A program made the translations under genes and the position numbers. Source: Oxyruncus cristatus (Eukaryota > Chordata > Aves > Passeriformes > Cotingidae). From it: a stretch of 64,000 nt of DNA. The notes beneath the pieces are model-generated. The model searched no databases and was not told the origin of the DNA. It saw nothing but the letters and a program-made list of their open reading frames with translations. This document shows, one piece after another, positions 50,111 to 61,700 of this stretch (position 1 is its first letter; each line of letters begins with the position of its first letter). The DNA is taken from assembly GCA_013399855.1 (NCBI GenBank), contig VXAY01001311.1, positions 871,344-935,343 of the forward strand, written 5' to 3'.

Positions 50111-52190
50111 AGCAGCCAAACTATAATTACACTGCCCGCAGACAAAGTGGTGCTTATTGACAGTAGAATAACCTGTGAACTGATGCACCCAACCAAAAGA
50201 CTAATCTCTGGTTTAGCCTTTCATTAAAAGGTACTCACACCACTGCAAAACTGATATTCAACCGAATCACAGCTTGGCACCTATGCATGTTTTAAGTGAC
50301 ACATTTTAACTGCTGCTTAATCAATAAATAGGGAACTTTTTGAAGTGCAGTAGAAATTTTTCCATAGTACTGAGTGCATTTTAAATGGGGAATAGGGTGA
50401 GTCTTTCAAAGACATGTGACAAAATAGAAGACTGATAAGAGAAGTAAGGTATCTGACAATGAAGTATAAAGTTATTATTACCACTTGATTAGGAAGATTT
50501 TTCTTAGTCACCTCTGATTGCTCCTCATAAATAGTGAAACCATCTAATACCCCTCCAACAATAGCCACTACACACAAGTATTGTGATAGTCATAGTACAT
50601 GTGCTATGTAAGGGAAAGAGCACTTGAACCTCTTTATAAAACCAGACCTGATTAGGAATTGTACTCCAGGCATGCTTGTGTTAAACTCTGTATAACTTTC
50701 AGGCCAGATATTCGTTGTGCTAAGCACTTGCAGCTTTGGGGTGAAGAATTAGTTCCTGTTCCATTCAGCATTTTATTTTCTGGACAAATGCACTCGTTTG
50801 AGAGAAAAGGTATTAAACTTGGCTCAGATATGACTATTTCCATAGAAATGTACTGCATTTGAAAGGTCTTTGATTTAAGTTCTTGACATGCTTTCAAATG
50901 ATCAAGTGTCACAAAAAGTGGTAACTTTTGATCTCATTAATGAGCTAACTGAATGATAGCTTAAATATAGCATAGCATTTTCATGATTTAAATTTTTATC
51001 AGGCAGTTTCAAATTGAAAGGCTGATTAATTTTAATAGGATTTCTATCATAAATGGGAAAACCGTCCAAATTTTGTAACCAATACATTTTTCACTTGAAA
51101 CACTCTAAAGTAAAAAGCTACTTAATCAGGTGACTCAAGCCAAATTAGGGCAGGTCTACAGAATTAGCTGCTGTCTCATTCATAAGTCTCCCTTAAATTC
51201 ATTTCCAAGTGTTTACAACAACCAGAGATGTTCAACATAAAATGGCAGCTCTTTGGGTAAATTCACACCAGTTCATTATTCATATTAGCCATGATTTACA
51301 GCTAATTTGAAGTCATAAAACTTTGTTACAAAAGCTGTCAGACATTACTGAAAAAAAAAAAAAAAGAGAGAGAGAGAAAGGAGAAAATGCTCTCTCTCAG
51401 ACTGCTAGCACTGAATTTAACCAAAAATGCCTACTGCTGCAGAGATAGAGACCTGAAGAAGCAGCAGAGTTTCGAGACATGATTTCTCACTTACAAAAAG
51501 ATGGGTTTCTATTGACCTGAGTGTGTAAGGGTATCCTCAACTAAGTATAATTTTGACCCAAGAAGTTGAAAGGATTGAAATAAAAATGCAAACCTAACTG
51601 CTGGACTTGTAGCACAAAAGATTCTTTGGAAGGCAATGAAATACTACATATGATTTTATTCACTTACTGGGGAGTTTTGTTTTTTTCTTTCTTCCACCCC
51701 CACCTCTCCTTTATCCTGAAAATTCACTCTGTTTAGTGTGAGCCAATAATCATGTATCTACTTGAAACACAAGGACCATTTCTAAAGAGACAGGAATGAT
51801 TCGTGTGTTATGATGTGTCCTGCATTTGGATAACAATAGAAAATTAATAACAAAGCATGAAAGGAAGGTAATAGGTAGCTAATATGCTTTGTTTTGTAAG
51901 ATTATGAAGCTGATCAGCTTTTCTTAAATGAATTTTATCGCTGACATCCTGTAGCAATAAATGATCAAATCTATTACACATAATTAACTGTAATTTATTA
52001 TTGTATCCACCATTTGTAATTCAACAGATAATTTCCTATTCATTACGTACCATGTCAGACATTCAGCAAGGCCTAAATCTAAATAGTGTCAGTATGTAAA
52101 TACAGTTACACCATGAAGATAAGCGAAGCAGACTGGAAGCCAGAAACCCCTAATGTTCTTCAATCTGTGGTTGAGTTTACGTTACACTCA
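50111..52190. other. Non-coding, AT-rich
   Basis: No gene was seen. A15 followed by (AG)n lies at 51351-51376. GAGAGAGAG there can pair with CTCTCTCTC at about 51391-51399. The 50930-51110 part is AT-rich with TTAAT words. Confidence 0.5.
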
Positions 52191-52194
52191 AGAT

Positions 52195-52315
52195 CAAGCC
52201 ACATAAATTGTGTGCCTCGGTTTCCTCATCTGTGCTCTGGTGTTGACAAAGCCTGCCTTTCTGAAGTGTTTTGATAGTCTCGGATGAAAGGCTCTAAGCA
52301 CAAAGTATCTGTTAT
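52195..52315 (+). repeat. CORE-SINE/MIR-like remnant
   Basis: TGCCTCGGTTTCCTCATCTG at 52212-52231 matches the MIR phrase CCTCAGTTTCCTCATCTGT. The 3' part, 52260-52308, contains GGATGAAAGGCTCTAAGCAC then AAAGTAT. This resembles the tail type of amniote CORE-SINEs, in which a GATGAAAGGCGCTATA-like phrase precedes the end. The plus orientation is clear, and a middle section is lost or diverged. Confidence 0.6.
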
Positions 52316-52905
52316 AGCTGTGGTTTGCTAAGTCTTTGCTAGTTAATAATGCAGTGTGAGCTGCTGAAAATTGAGAAAATTTGCTTGCAAATAACAAAGG
52401 ATGTTTGCTTCAGCAGCCTTACCTCTCCTCATCTCCTTTTCTGTCATTGTAATGGTAGCTATGAATATGCATCTCTGTTGCGTTAGAGTAAGAGGCAGTT
52501 ATTTGCCCTTTCTGAAAAAGCAACAGATTATACCTCAAAGTTAACTGAAGACAGCATTTTTTTTCCCTTTATGTTTTTCTTTTTTAAAATTAGTTTGTGA
52601 AAATCGTGAGACTGAACATAAACTCACAAGATCTGTGGACATGAAATTCAACCGGGGAGCAATACAAATAAAACCAGAGAAGCCAGAAGTTCTCTCCCAT
52701 GAACTGGAACTTCACATTGATGTTCCAGAACTTTAGCTATTTTAAACATGGATTTCTACACCAAAGACAAAGTAAAAAGTATTTAAAACGGTAAATAATA
52801 AAGAGAAGACCAAATCACTAAAGCCCACTCTAAATACAGAGATACACTATTTGAAAGGGAGTACAATGTCAAAAATAGTTTCTAAGCAGTGCTGTGACAC
52901 ATACA
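52316..52905. other. Non-coding, nothing recognised
   Basis: AT-rich sequence with T-runs near 52560. No gene was seen. Confidence 0.5.
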
Positions 52906-53150
52906 GGGTCACAGAATGGGGTTAGAATGGACTTCCAGAGGTCATCTGCTCCAACTCCTCTGCTCAAGAAGGACAAACAAAATACAGTTCCCCGCAGCCG
53001 TTTCTAGATGGAATGTGTCTGAAGATGGAGACTCCATTACTTCTGTGGACAAACTGTTCCTCTGCTTAGTCACCCAAACAGTAAAAAAGAGTTTCCTAAC
53101 TCTTTCTGTTCAGGCAGAACATCCCGTGCATCTCAAAATTCATAAGTTTG
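52906..53150 (-). mobile_element. CR1 non-LTR retrotransposon copy 4, old fragment
   Basis: Reverse-complement CR1 beginning at the 3' end GGTCACAGAATGGGG (tail of the ATTCTGTG type). It continues through CCAGAGGTCATCTGCTCCAA and the phrase GATGGAGACTCCATTACTTC, fading near 53150. It is strongly diverged with internal losses, so it is older than copies 1 and 3. The ORF crossing it on the plus strand is antisense noise. Confidence 0.85.
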
Positions 53151-55053
53151 TTAAATCCAAGCAGCTTCCAACTGATTGTTACCACCTCATTGCTGGATTT
53201 CCCCTCTCTCTTCATTTTATTTAAATGTAAAGATTCTCTGTGAAAACAGGTATCTGATTTCCTTGCAGCTACTAGCAACTTGAATACTGATTTGATTATG
53301 TGATGGGGAAATAGATCACTCATTATTTAATAGAACTAGTTTCCATATAGCAGGTGAAATTCATTCAGGTAAAGATTCCAAAAGTGATGCAGCTGTCAAC
53401 ACTCACTCTTCAGGCTGTACCCAGCTGAAATCCTTTTCCTGGTTTGCAAGAGAAGGAGGGCTCCTCCCTGCATATATATAATTTTTTTTTTTTTTGGCTG
53501 GGAAATGAAAAATGAAATATTCTTTAAGGAGGTTTTTCTAGTTTTGTAGATGGGTAGGGAAATCAACTGGCACACAACCCTCAGAAGCCACCTGCCATAA
53601 ATGAGGCAGGTGTGGTGTGACTCAGGACAGCTGGTCAAAAGACTTATGGGGTTATTTCTCTGTGCAAACCACGAACAGAACAGCCTTTAAATACTCAGAA
53701 GATGTGGTTTTCCCCTCGGTCTGTCAGTTCCCTGTTGTGGTTTTCATGCTGCCCAGCACTCAGGTCCTTAGGCTTCAGTGAATGAAATTCATAATGACAC
53801 AGCCCAAACATGCAATACCCGAGGAGAAAAAGTATCGTCTCCAGGCCATGTAGCGATTTTCTTCTACTCTGCAACATGAAGCGTGATTCCCTTTGCTGTG
53901 GTTTCGTGCTCTAAATTTGGCAGGTGTCCTATAAAAGGGAGGCATCCTTTATCTTTTCTGGAGCCTTAAAAGCAGATTTCCAGGGTGCCATGTGAAGCAT
54001 TACCTGCACAACTGGCATTAACATTAATGAGAGGTTTGGGTGTAACGTCAGCACAGTGGGCAAAAATGTTTCTCTTGTTTCAACTCTTTAATTCAAGCAC
54101 ATATCTGTATTCTTTGGCTAAAGGAAAGTGTGTACTATAAGTCAATCACAAATATTCGAAGGCAGCACACTACATGTAACTAAGTTAAGTCTGGCAAATA
54201 AACACTTTTCATAATTTTGTACTGGGACCAATTGACACAATACATCAAGTGAAAGGGTTTGAAAGTGGGTGGAGAGACCTTTAGAGTCTGTGTACACATT
54301 GACAATTTTTCTTCTGTTCTCATATTCCCAAAATAACGTATATCAAAACATATCCTTTTTTTTTTTTTTTTCTCAGTACCTTCATAACACAGATTTTTAA
54401 AAAGCTGGCCAGCTTCAGCCCAGGCTTTCCTTTAAATCTTAAAAAAAAAAAAAAAAAAAAAGAAAAGAGGTTGGTAGAAGAATGTGAATGATTTAAAAAT
54501 GAGATGCTTTCATCTCCTGAAACATTTGAAACGTGCTGAAAAATACATTACAACACTAAAAAAATAAAGATTTAAAAATATTTAAAATAAGTTTATTTTC
54601 TTTGCGCTTGAATTACTCTGCAAAACTTGAGACCTAAAACTCCTAAAAGTACTTGCATTGTAATTTCTTGCTTATGAACTTTCAAAAGAAATCCCATTTT
54701 CACTTAAAGTGTGTGGAGTAAACATTTATTTATATATTTTAACAGAAAGAACTAGAGCAGGCAGCAAGTAAAGTAAAAATACCTGCAAACATTTCAGCCT
54801 GCTATTCTTCTTACTTAAATACGAAATATGCACCGAGAACATGTTGAAGTGTCCCATTCAACATCACTGTCCAGCTCTGACTATATCTTAAAAAATAAGA
54901 TTTTGAACTTTCCTTCTCTTCTTTAATCTCTGCTATTAGAACCTTCCTGTTTTCACAGAAATATTGCAGCATCTCAGTCATTCATTCATTTCATGGTACT
55001 ACTTCTGCCTTGAAAGATAGATCTTTTATTTTTAATTAATTTTTTCATAGACT
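53151..55053. other. Non-coding with long homopolymers
   Basis: T18 at 54356-54373 and A21 at 54441-54461 lie 67 bp apart with no element body between them that I can name. The rest is AT-rich. No gene was seen. Confidence 0.5.
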
Positions 55054-55080
55054 ACACACACATATATGTATGTGTGTGTA
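55054..55080. repeat. CA/TA/TG palindromic microsatellite
   Basis: ACACACACATATATGTATGTGTGTGTA is alternating purine-pyrimidine and nearly self-complementary, so it can form a hairpin or left-handed DNA. Confidence 0.75.
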
Positions 55081-55919
55081 TGAATATATTTGTATGCCCT
55101 GAGCTACCACTTTGGAATGGTAGATGTCTTTTCCCAAGACTTCAAAAGATAAATAAACTAGCGAAGGGTGCTCTTGAAAGGGGATGATTAACAAGCACAG
55201 CAGACAGGAGTTTGGAAAATCGAGATTTTTGGTGGCTTTAGTTCAGACTTTGATTTTAGTATTGGAGTGGTTTTGGCACGTTTTGATTTTGCTTTGTGTC
55301 CTTAAATGTGCAGGAGGAAGCGTGGCAGGGCCGGGCTCCCGAGGTGCTGTACTACAAATGGTAGGTGCTTAAGAGATCAGAGACACGATAACTTGAGTAA
55401 GGGACTGATGACATTTTGCTAGTTTGATTTTAATACCTGGCACATCTGTGGCATCACCAAACAGTCTACGATTTAGCTGAAACATCATGAAGATATTCAG
55501 TGTCATAAAAGTAACATTTTATTTAACCTTCCTGTAACAACTTTAAGAACAGTAATCTGTTAGAGTAGGCTGCATGTCTGGCACATGATAGTGGATGAGA
55601 ATGAGTAATCAAATCTTAAATATGTATTTGTAGCAATATTGCCTCAAAGTTTTCGCAAATACTGCTAAAAAGTGTGTGATGGGAAGAAATAAAAAGAGAC
55701 AGAGCAAGCAAAATAAAATTTCATTGTCCTTAACTGGAAGCTGAAAGAACGGAGTTTCCCAGTACATCAACAGGTTTTTCCATTTGTTGCTTCATGTCAC
55801 CGTATGCCAATCCCACGATGACTTTCTCCCCCTTCCCTGCCACAAGCAATGGAGATAAATGATGTCTCTCCACAAAGAACAACATTCTGAGCCGGTTCCT
55901 GAACTCTCTGGATTTTTTT
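55081..55919. other. Non-coding, no gene recognised
   Basis: AT-rich sequence with chance ORFs only. Confidence 0.5.
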
Positions 55920-56200
55920 CCTTCAGGACTCCGATTACGGACGTTGTTCCGGCGCCCCGAATACTTTGTGCCTGAGAGCAGCGCCCAGGCGAGGGTGCGT
56001 GGCACATCGGGGTGCTCTGAAAGGGCAGGCTGTGGCATCGGGGCTTGGCAGACTTGCTGCCAGCCATTCCCACTGGAGCTGCCTTGGAAAGGGGGGGAAG
56101 CATTTCACAAGCCTTGCCAGGCCTCTCTGGGATATGTGCCACGTCCCACTCGCTCGGCTTTAGGCCAGCTCATCTGGAGAGGTTTGTGCTAATGGGAAGG
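55920..56200. other. GC-richer patch with scattered CpG
   Basis: CGGCGCCCCG near 55951 and further CpG to about 56160. Three plus-strand and two minus-strand frames of 65-116 codons overlap here, which suggests composition rather than coding. No exon framing was found. Confidence 0.35.
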
Positions 56201-58539
56201 GGGCAAACGCAAGCAAAACCAAAGCCACAGCTCCTCAGATCTAAGGAAAATCTGATTCCATGATATTTAGCACATAGGAAGTTTAGAGTAAGAATCTTAT
56301 TGTATTTTATTTTTATTTATTTTTTTCCTGATTGTCTGGTAAAGTAAGAAGGAGCAAATTATATCTATGCTTCAATTCTGTACGCACAGAAGCCCAAAGA
56401 AAATGAAGAACGTCAGGAGAGGACTTTTTATTCCACTGCAATCCCCACTACTCCCTGGGTTCTCTGTATTACTGGCAGGTTTCCTAAATTTCCTCCTGGC
56501 CTCTGTATTGGCCAGATATTTCTCAGTGCTGTGTACTGCAGTTAATTCAGACATCCCCTCCCCAACCTCATCCCTACATGTCTCACAAATCAGGGTTTCT
56601 CTATGAATCCTCAAGAAGAAACCTCCTGGTGCCTACAAGGGTGCACACCAATACTCCTTGGTGTTGGATGTAGTCCCTGGAGGTTTTTGGGGGGGTTCCA
56701 GTGAAGACAGTGAGCTACCATTGCCATTCTAGAAAGAACTGGTGAGGCTGCATCAGGAATACGGAACACATCTTTTGCCATCAAAGTCTGCAAAGATGAA
56801 CAAAAGTACAAGCAAAGAAAGATTTCCAGGAAGATGAGGGAAATGAAGAGCACATCATATGAGCAGAGACTAAGATCTTTACTCTTTCTGCATTGAAAAA
56901 TGATCCTGTGAGGGTGATGACTCCTCTGTGTCTGCATCTGAGGATAAACACTAGGAGGGAGAAGAGCTTATCAGGTAAATGATAAAACTGATACAGTGAA
57001 AAGTTGGTATAGTCTGGCCTGAAAAATTTTGGGCTGAAAAGAAGAAAAGGTTATTAATTCTCAGAGAAGTGAGACTTTGGGCATATTTTTGAAAGAGTTC
57101 ATGGACAATGGTTGCCTGGTCTTCGAGATAAGCCAGTTCACTTATCTGGGGATCCTCAGCCTTTGTCTCTTTGTTAATTACATACTTTACAATAAGGGTG
57201 AGAGAACTAAGGTGAAAAAATTAAGTAAGACGTAAAAGCACTGCTTAGATTGGCTTAGTCTCCTTTATCAGATTCATAAAACAAAGGTGAAATCATGTCA
57301 CAATTTTGAAGGGGGAAAGAGCAATAAGACCACATGTTTGTAGCATGTTTTCATCTAACTACTCTCGTTTGGTGCTCCATACCACATGCTTGGCAAAAAC
57401 CTATAATATGCTCATGTGAGATCTTGCACTATCTCACACCAACGCCTCGCATGAGGTTGTTCTTATCTCTCCAGTCTTTTTCAGCACTTTGGCATAGGTC
57501 TCTCCAGGTCTGAGGACTGATGGAAATGCTGTACAAACGTAACCCATTCTTCAAAGTGATGACTGGATTTCTCAATGCACATAACCGGGAATATGATGCT
57601 TTGCATGTTCTTGACATAAGTGCCAAGTTGTTTATGGCTGTACAAGGCTGATTGATCAGACTATCTCTGCTGAGGAGCTAATGAAGTGCAGAAAATGTGC
57701 TGGTGGTTAGAGCAAGAGTTGGTATTCCGATTTCTGTCCTAGGTTTTTCATGGATTCACTAGTGTGCCCTCTGGCACGCAAGGTTGCTGCCTACCTACAT
57801 TCACCCTCATGTGTCTGAGTGGATTTGTGTTTATCAACCTCACATCCTATTTCAATACAAAGCCTTTAACACCCGTGAAGGAGTTTGCACTACAGCAGTG
57901 CAGTGTAAAACATGCGCTTGAGATAATGGGGAAGAAATCCTACAATGGGTTAGGGTTTTATTTTAATTAGAAGAAATCCAAAAGAACAATAGTGAATCGA
58001 GCCACTCTTTAAATTTACTATTAACTTACTAATTTAACTAAGACTAGAATTTGCCCCCATGTCAGAATCTAGAATATTAATAAATAATGACATAAATAGC
58101 AACCACAGAATTAAGCAATTAATGAGTTCTTTTTACCACATGAAAGGCCCTGATGCAGACCCTTTAGCTCTTGCTAATGAGAAAACCAGACAGTTTCTCC
58201 CACAGGCAGTCTGTCGGCTTTCTTCAGGCATTTCATGAATTTTGGTCAGAGCGCCCATGATACACAGGAGGTGCACAGGATGGCAGATAGTCTCCTCAGT
58301 GCAGAAGGATGCCCAGAGCCAGATTGAGGTTGGCCAGCAGTCCAAAACTTTGCTTCACGATTTATCAAACTTAGGTAAAAAGGACAGTCTTGCAGTGTGT
58401 TCAGAAACATCATTGTTTGGTGCTTTAGGTTGGCTTATGTGCTCTTTTCTTTCTTTTCCACACGAATCCACTCTGTGAGAACAGTCGTGAGCAGAAGAAA
58501 GCCAATTATTTGACAATTTAAAAGGTGGGGGGAGATAAA
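56201..58539. other. Non-coding, no gene recognised
   Basis: ORFs of 60-108 codons on both strands have no splice framing or family resemblance. No repeat was recognised. Confidence 0.5.
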
Positions 58540-58745
58540 ACAGTTGCTAAACAATAATGAAACTAATGTTGAATGGCATTCAATTAATATTTATAACGTG
58601 CAGCAATATTAACAGCAGAATTAACTTATTTTTGTACGTCTGACAGCTCTCTGGTTGATTAAGAATTGCATGATGATATTTTGCATATTTCCCATGCAAA
58701 TACAGCATTATTTGCAGAATTATTTTTATCCTTAATTGAAGCTTT
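58540..58745. promoter_or_regulatory. CNE-like AT-rich block with an octamer site
   Basis: ATGCAAAT, the POU/OCT octamer, occurs at 58694-58701. It forms part of the inverted pair TTTGCAT (58680-58686) and ATGCAAA (58694-58700). Several TTAATT and AATATT words flank it. The composition is typical of developmental conserved non-coding elements; function is inferred only. Confidence 0.35.
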
Positions 58746-61700
58746 GTTTTGAAACCCTGGTTTTCTGCTGCACTGAAGCTCTGTAAATGATCTTATTGAG
58801 GATTTGATTTTTTTCTATCACCTTGTCAGGCAAATTTACATTTTGTATGCTATATATCAGTAGGGTGCTCTGAAGCATAGCATAGACCTCAACAGTATGG
58901 GAAATCTTGCTCAGAGATTGGTGGGAAGCCTTTCCATAGCTGTAGCCACAATGGTAAGAACAGTTGTAACATGAGAGAGCTTCTGAGCTTGTCAAGCGTG
59001 AAAAACTTGGTTTTTTTATGACTCTTCTTACAAAAGAAAGGTGGTCCTTGCCTCATACAATCACAGTACTACCCCTTCCACTTTTTATATGCTAATTCAA
59101 GGAATAGTTTTGGTGAAACCAGCCAGAACCCCTTGATTACGTGGAGGGAATTATTCAGTTAATTCTATTTTGTGACAATACTTTGATCTTTACCAGTGCG
59201 CCTTCTTGTCTATTTTTATCTGACAGTAACTAGCATTTTCAAAAGCATCTGTCTGATTCCCATTGCTGTTACAGATCCCAAGTTGTTTAGATGAAAATTT
59301 ACATATCATGTATACCTAAAAGTGCAAATTACTGTCTAGTTAGATTCATGGAAAGAAGGAGGCCAGAGGGTGCCTAATTTCCTCTGGAAATCATGGGAAT
59401 TCATGTTCAGCCTTGTTTCCATTAGACATCTGTTGCATTTTTACGCAGCTAAGAATTCTTCTAAACCTGGATTTAAGCAACTTTGTAAGAGATTGAAGGG
59501 AAGGGAAACAAAGAAAGGGCTTGGAGCACCCACCTTAGCTTCTTCCTATAATCTACGTGGTGTGTTGTGAGCATCCCACAACACAACAGGGTTCCCAAAT
59601 CAGTAGCTTGCCCCACACAATATGATGAATGTTTGGCAATACAGCCTGATGCTGTAAGGGTGGGGTGGCCAAGGCCAGACAGCCTTTCTGCACCACTGTC
59701 TATCAGTGCAATATCACACATTTCCCTTCCTACAGGGAATAATATTCATCACTTTTTGGTCAGACTGACTTGACCTACTCCCGGTTTCAGTTTCAGAACC
59801 ATGTAGGGATTTGACTGAGTTATTAGTTTAGGACAATGATGGCCAAAAACCTAAATGAAATGTGGCTGTAATGACAAGAACAACTAAGAATAATAACTTA
59901 GTCCATCCAAAATATAATTTCAGAGGAGGGGTGGAAGCCTCCACGACATAAATAATTTCAAATTTCCCTGGCAAAGGCACTAGGCAATAAACAGGTTCAA
60001 TCCTGTGCTGATTTAGTGTGATAATATAATAACCTTTTCTTTCTCCCCTTTCTGATTCTATGCTAAAGGTCTGCCCTGCTCTAAGAGAGGAAACAGGATA
60101 AAAGTGAAGGGAGAAAGAGTGAACAGTTTAACTCTTTTTTCACCCCATCATGATTTTTTTACTTACATCCTGCCCTGCTCTGAACAAGAAGGAAACAAAG
60201 GATGAATGTGGCAGTGAGAATTTATCTCCTTCTCTACTTTCTTCCTTGGATGAAATTCAGATGCCAGGCTGTGGAAAAAAGAAAAAAAAGCATCTTCCTG
60301 TTGCCAGTTTTTTGTGCACTCCAGAGACAGACAGGATGACGTTTTGGATCTACATCTGTATTTTCATGCTCTTTTGCCATTCCTTTTTTTCCCAAGTAAT
60401 TTACATTATTTTCGATACTGTGGAAACAACGACTATCAAGCTATTCAGAACTTTCTATTGAAGAATAGTAATCAGATTTTTTTTCTAGAAATTATAGTAA
60501 AAAAGCTTTAAGAGGGAAAAAAGAAAACTGTTCCGTTTACCCTAGCAGATAAGTATAAGCTCAAAAGATCTGAATTTGTGCCCTGCTCTGTCAGAAACTT
60601 TATTTATAACATTAGATAAGACTATAGCCTCACTCCATCTCTGCTCCCAGCCTGCATGATTGGAATACTATGGATATTTTCCTCCTTGATTGTAGTGGGC
60701 TGGGTTAAAGGAAACCTTATGAGAAATCATAAATGCTTCCTGCAGAACAAAAAGCACAACATGATAAAAAATGTACTCAAAATTGTGAGGCAATAGGAGA
60801 CTACTGTAAAGACGATATATAAGTACCAAATTAAATAGTTGGCCTAGGCCATAACAGTCTTAGCTGTGGAGTCTGTTAAAACACATCTGAAAATACAATA
60901 TGCACATTTTTTCTTGGACTAAGCATAATCCTGCCTTATACTAACAATGTGGATGAAGCGACTTGCTTGTATGTATATCCACACGTAATTGAACAAGTGA
61001 TTAAGTGAACAGGTCCTCCGTGCCTCAAAGCTGAAATTTTCTCAATATATGAATAAAATTTTAAAATTTTCTTTTTTTCTGATGGTTGTGTGCATTCCTC
61101 TTCCCTTCAGACAAAAAAAGTTAAACTGAACAATAGTAAAAAATCTGGAGGTCAAATTCTGCTTTCAGCAATACCCAGGACACTTCAGACAGGATTTTCA
61201 AAGGGCATGTGGACAGGCCAGGCTGTCCACAAACACAGGAGAACACAGGAGAACAAAGCTGCTTACAACATTCACCTTTCTTCTTTCCCGGTACCCCAGA
61301 CCAACTACACCAGGAATTGTTTCAGGACTATGTGGAGGCCAGGCATCAATAACACACTTTCCCAGCTCACAATCTGGACTCCCACCCTGCAGTGAGGCAG
61401 GCAAACTGTCTCCCCTTTTCCAAAAAAAGGGGAGTGCCTTACCACAGTGAAGGAGGAGGAAGGATTACCTGTCTGCAGCAGTTAGTCTGGGTCCGGGGGA
61501 GAAGCCAGGACAGCAGCCCACAGCCCTTTGCCCGTGAGTTTGAGGGACTCGCGTCTCTACGTGTCTCTATGGACAGAGAGCAAGCTCTGCCTACCAGGCT
61601 AGAAGGATATTTGGGGATGAGAAGAACTCAGAAGCTCACCTTGCTGGAGTTTTCATACTGTTCCCTAGAACTGAAACTCCACTGGATTACACAGTAAAAA

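Noticed and set aside
52916..53224. 102-codon plus-strand ORF
   Set aside because: It lies mostly antisense within CR1 copy 4.
54356..54461. T18 and A21 runs 67 bp apart, as if bounding a small retro-insert
   Set aside because: The sequence between them matches no repeat I recognise, and no target-site duplication was found.
55730..56142. Two minus-strand ORFs of 102 and 116 codons
   Set aside because: They overlap plus-strand ORFs in the same GC-richer patch and have no splice framing.
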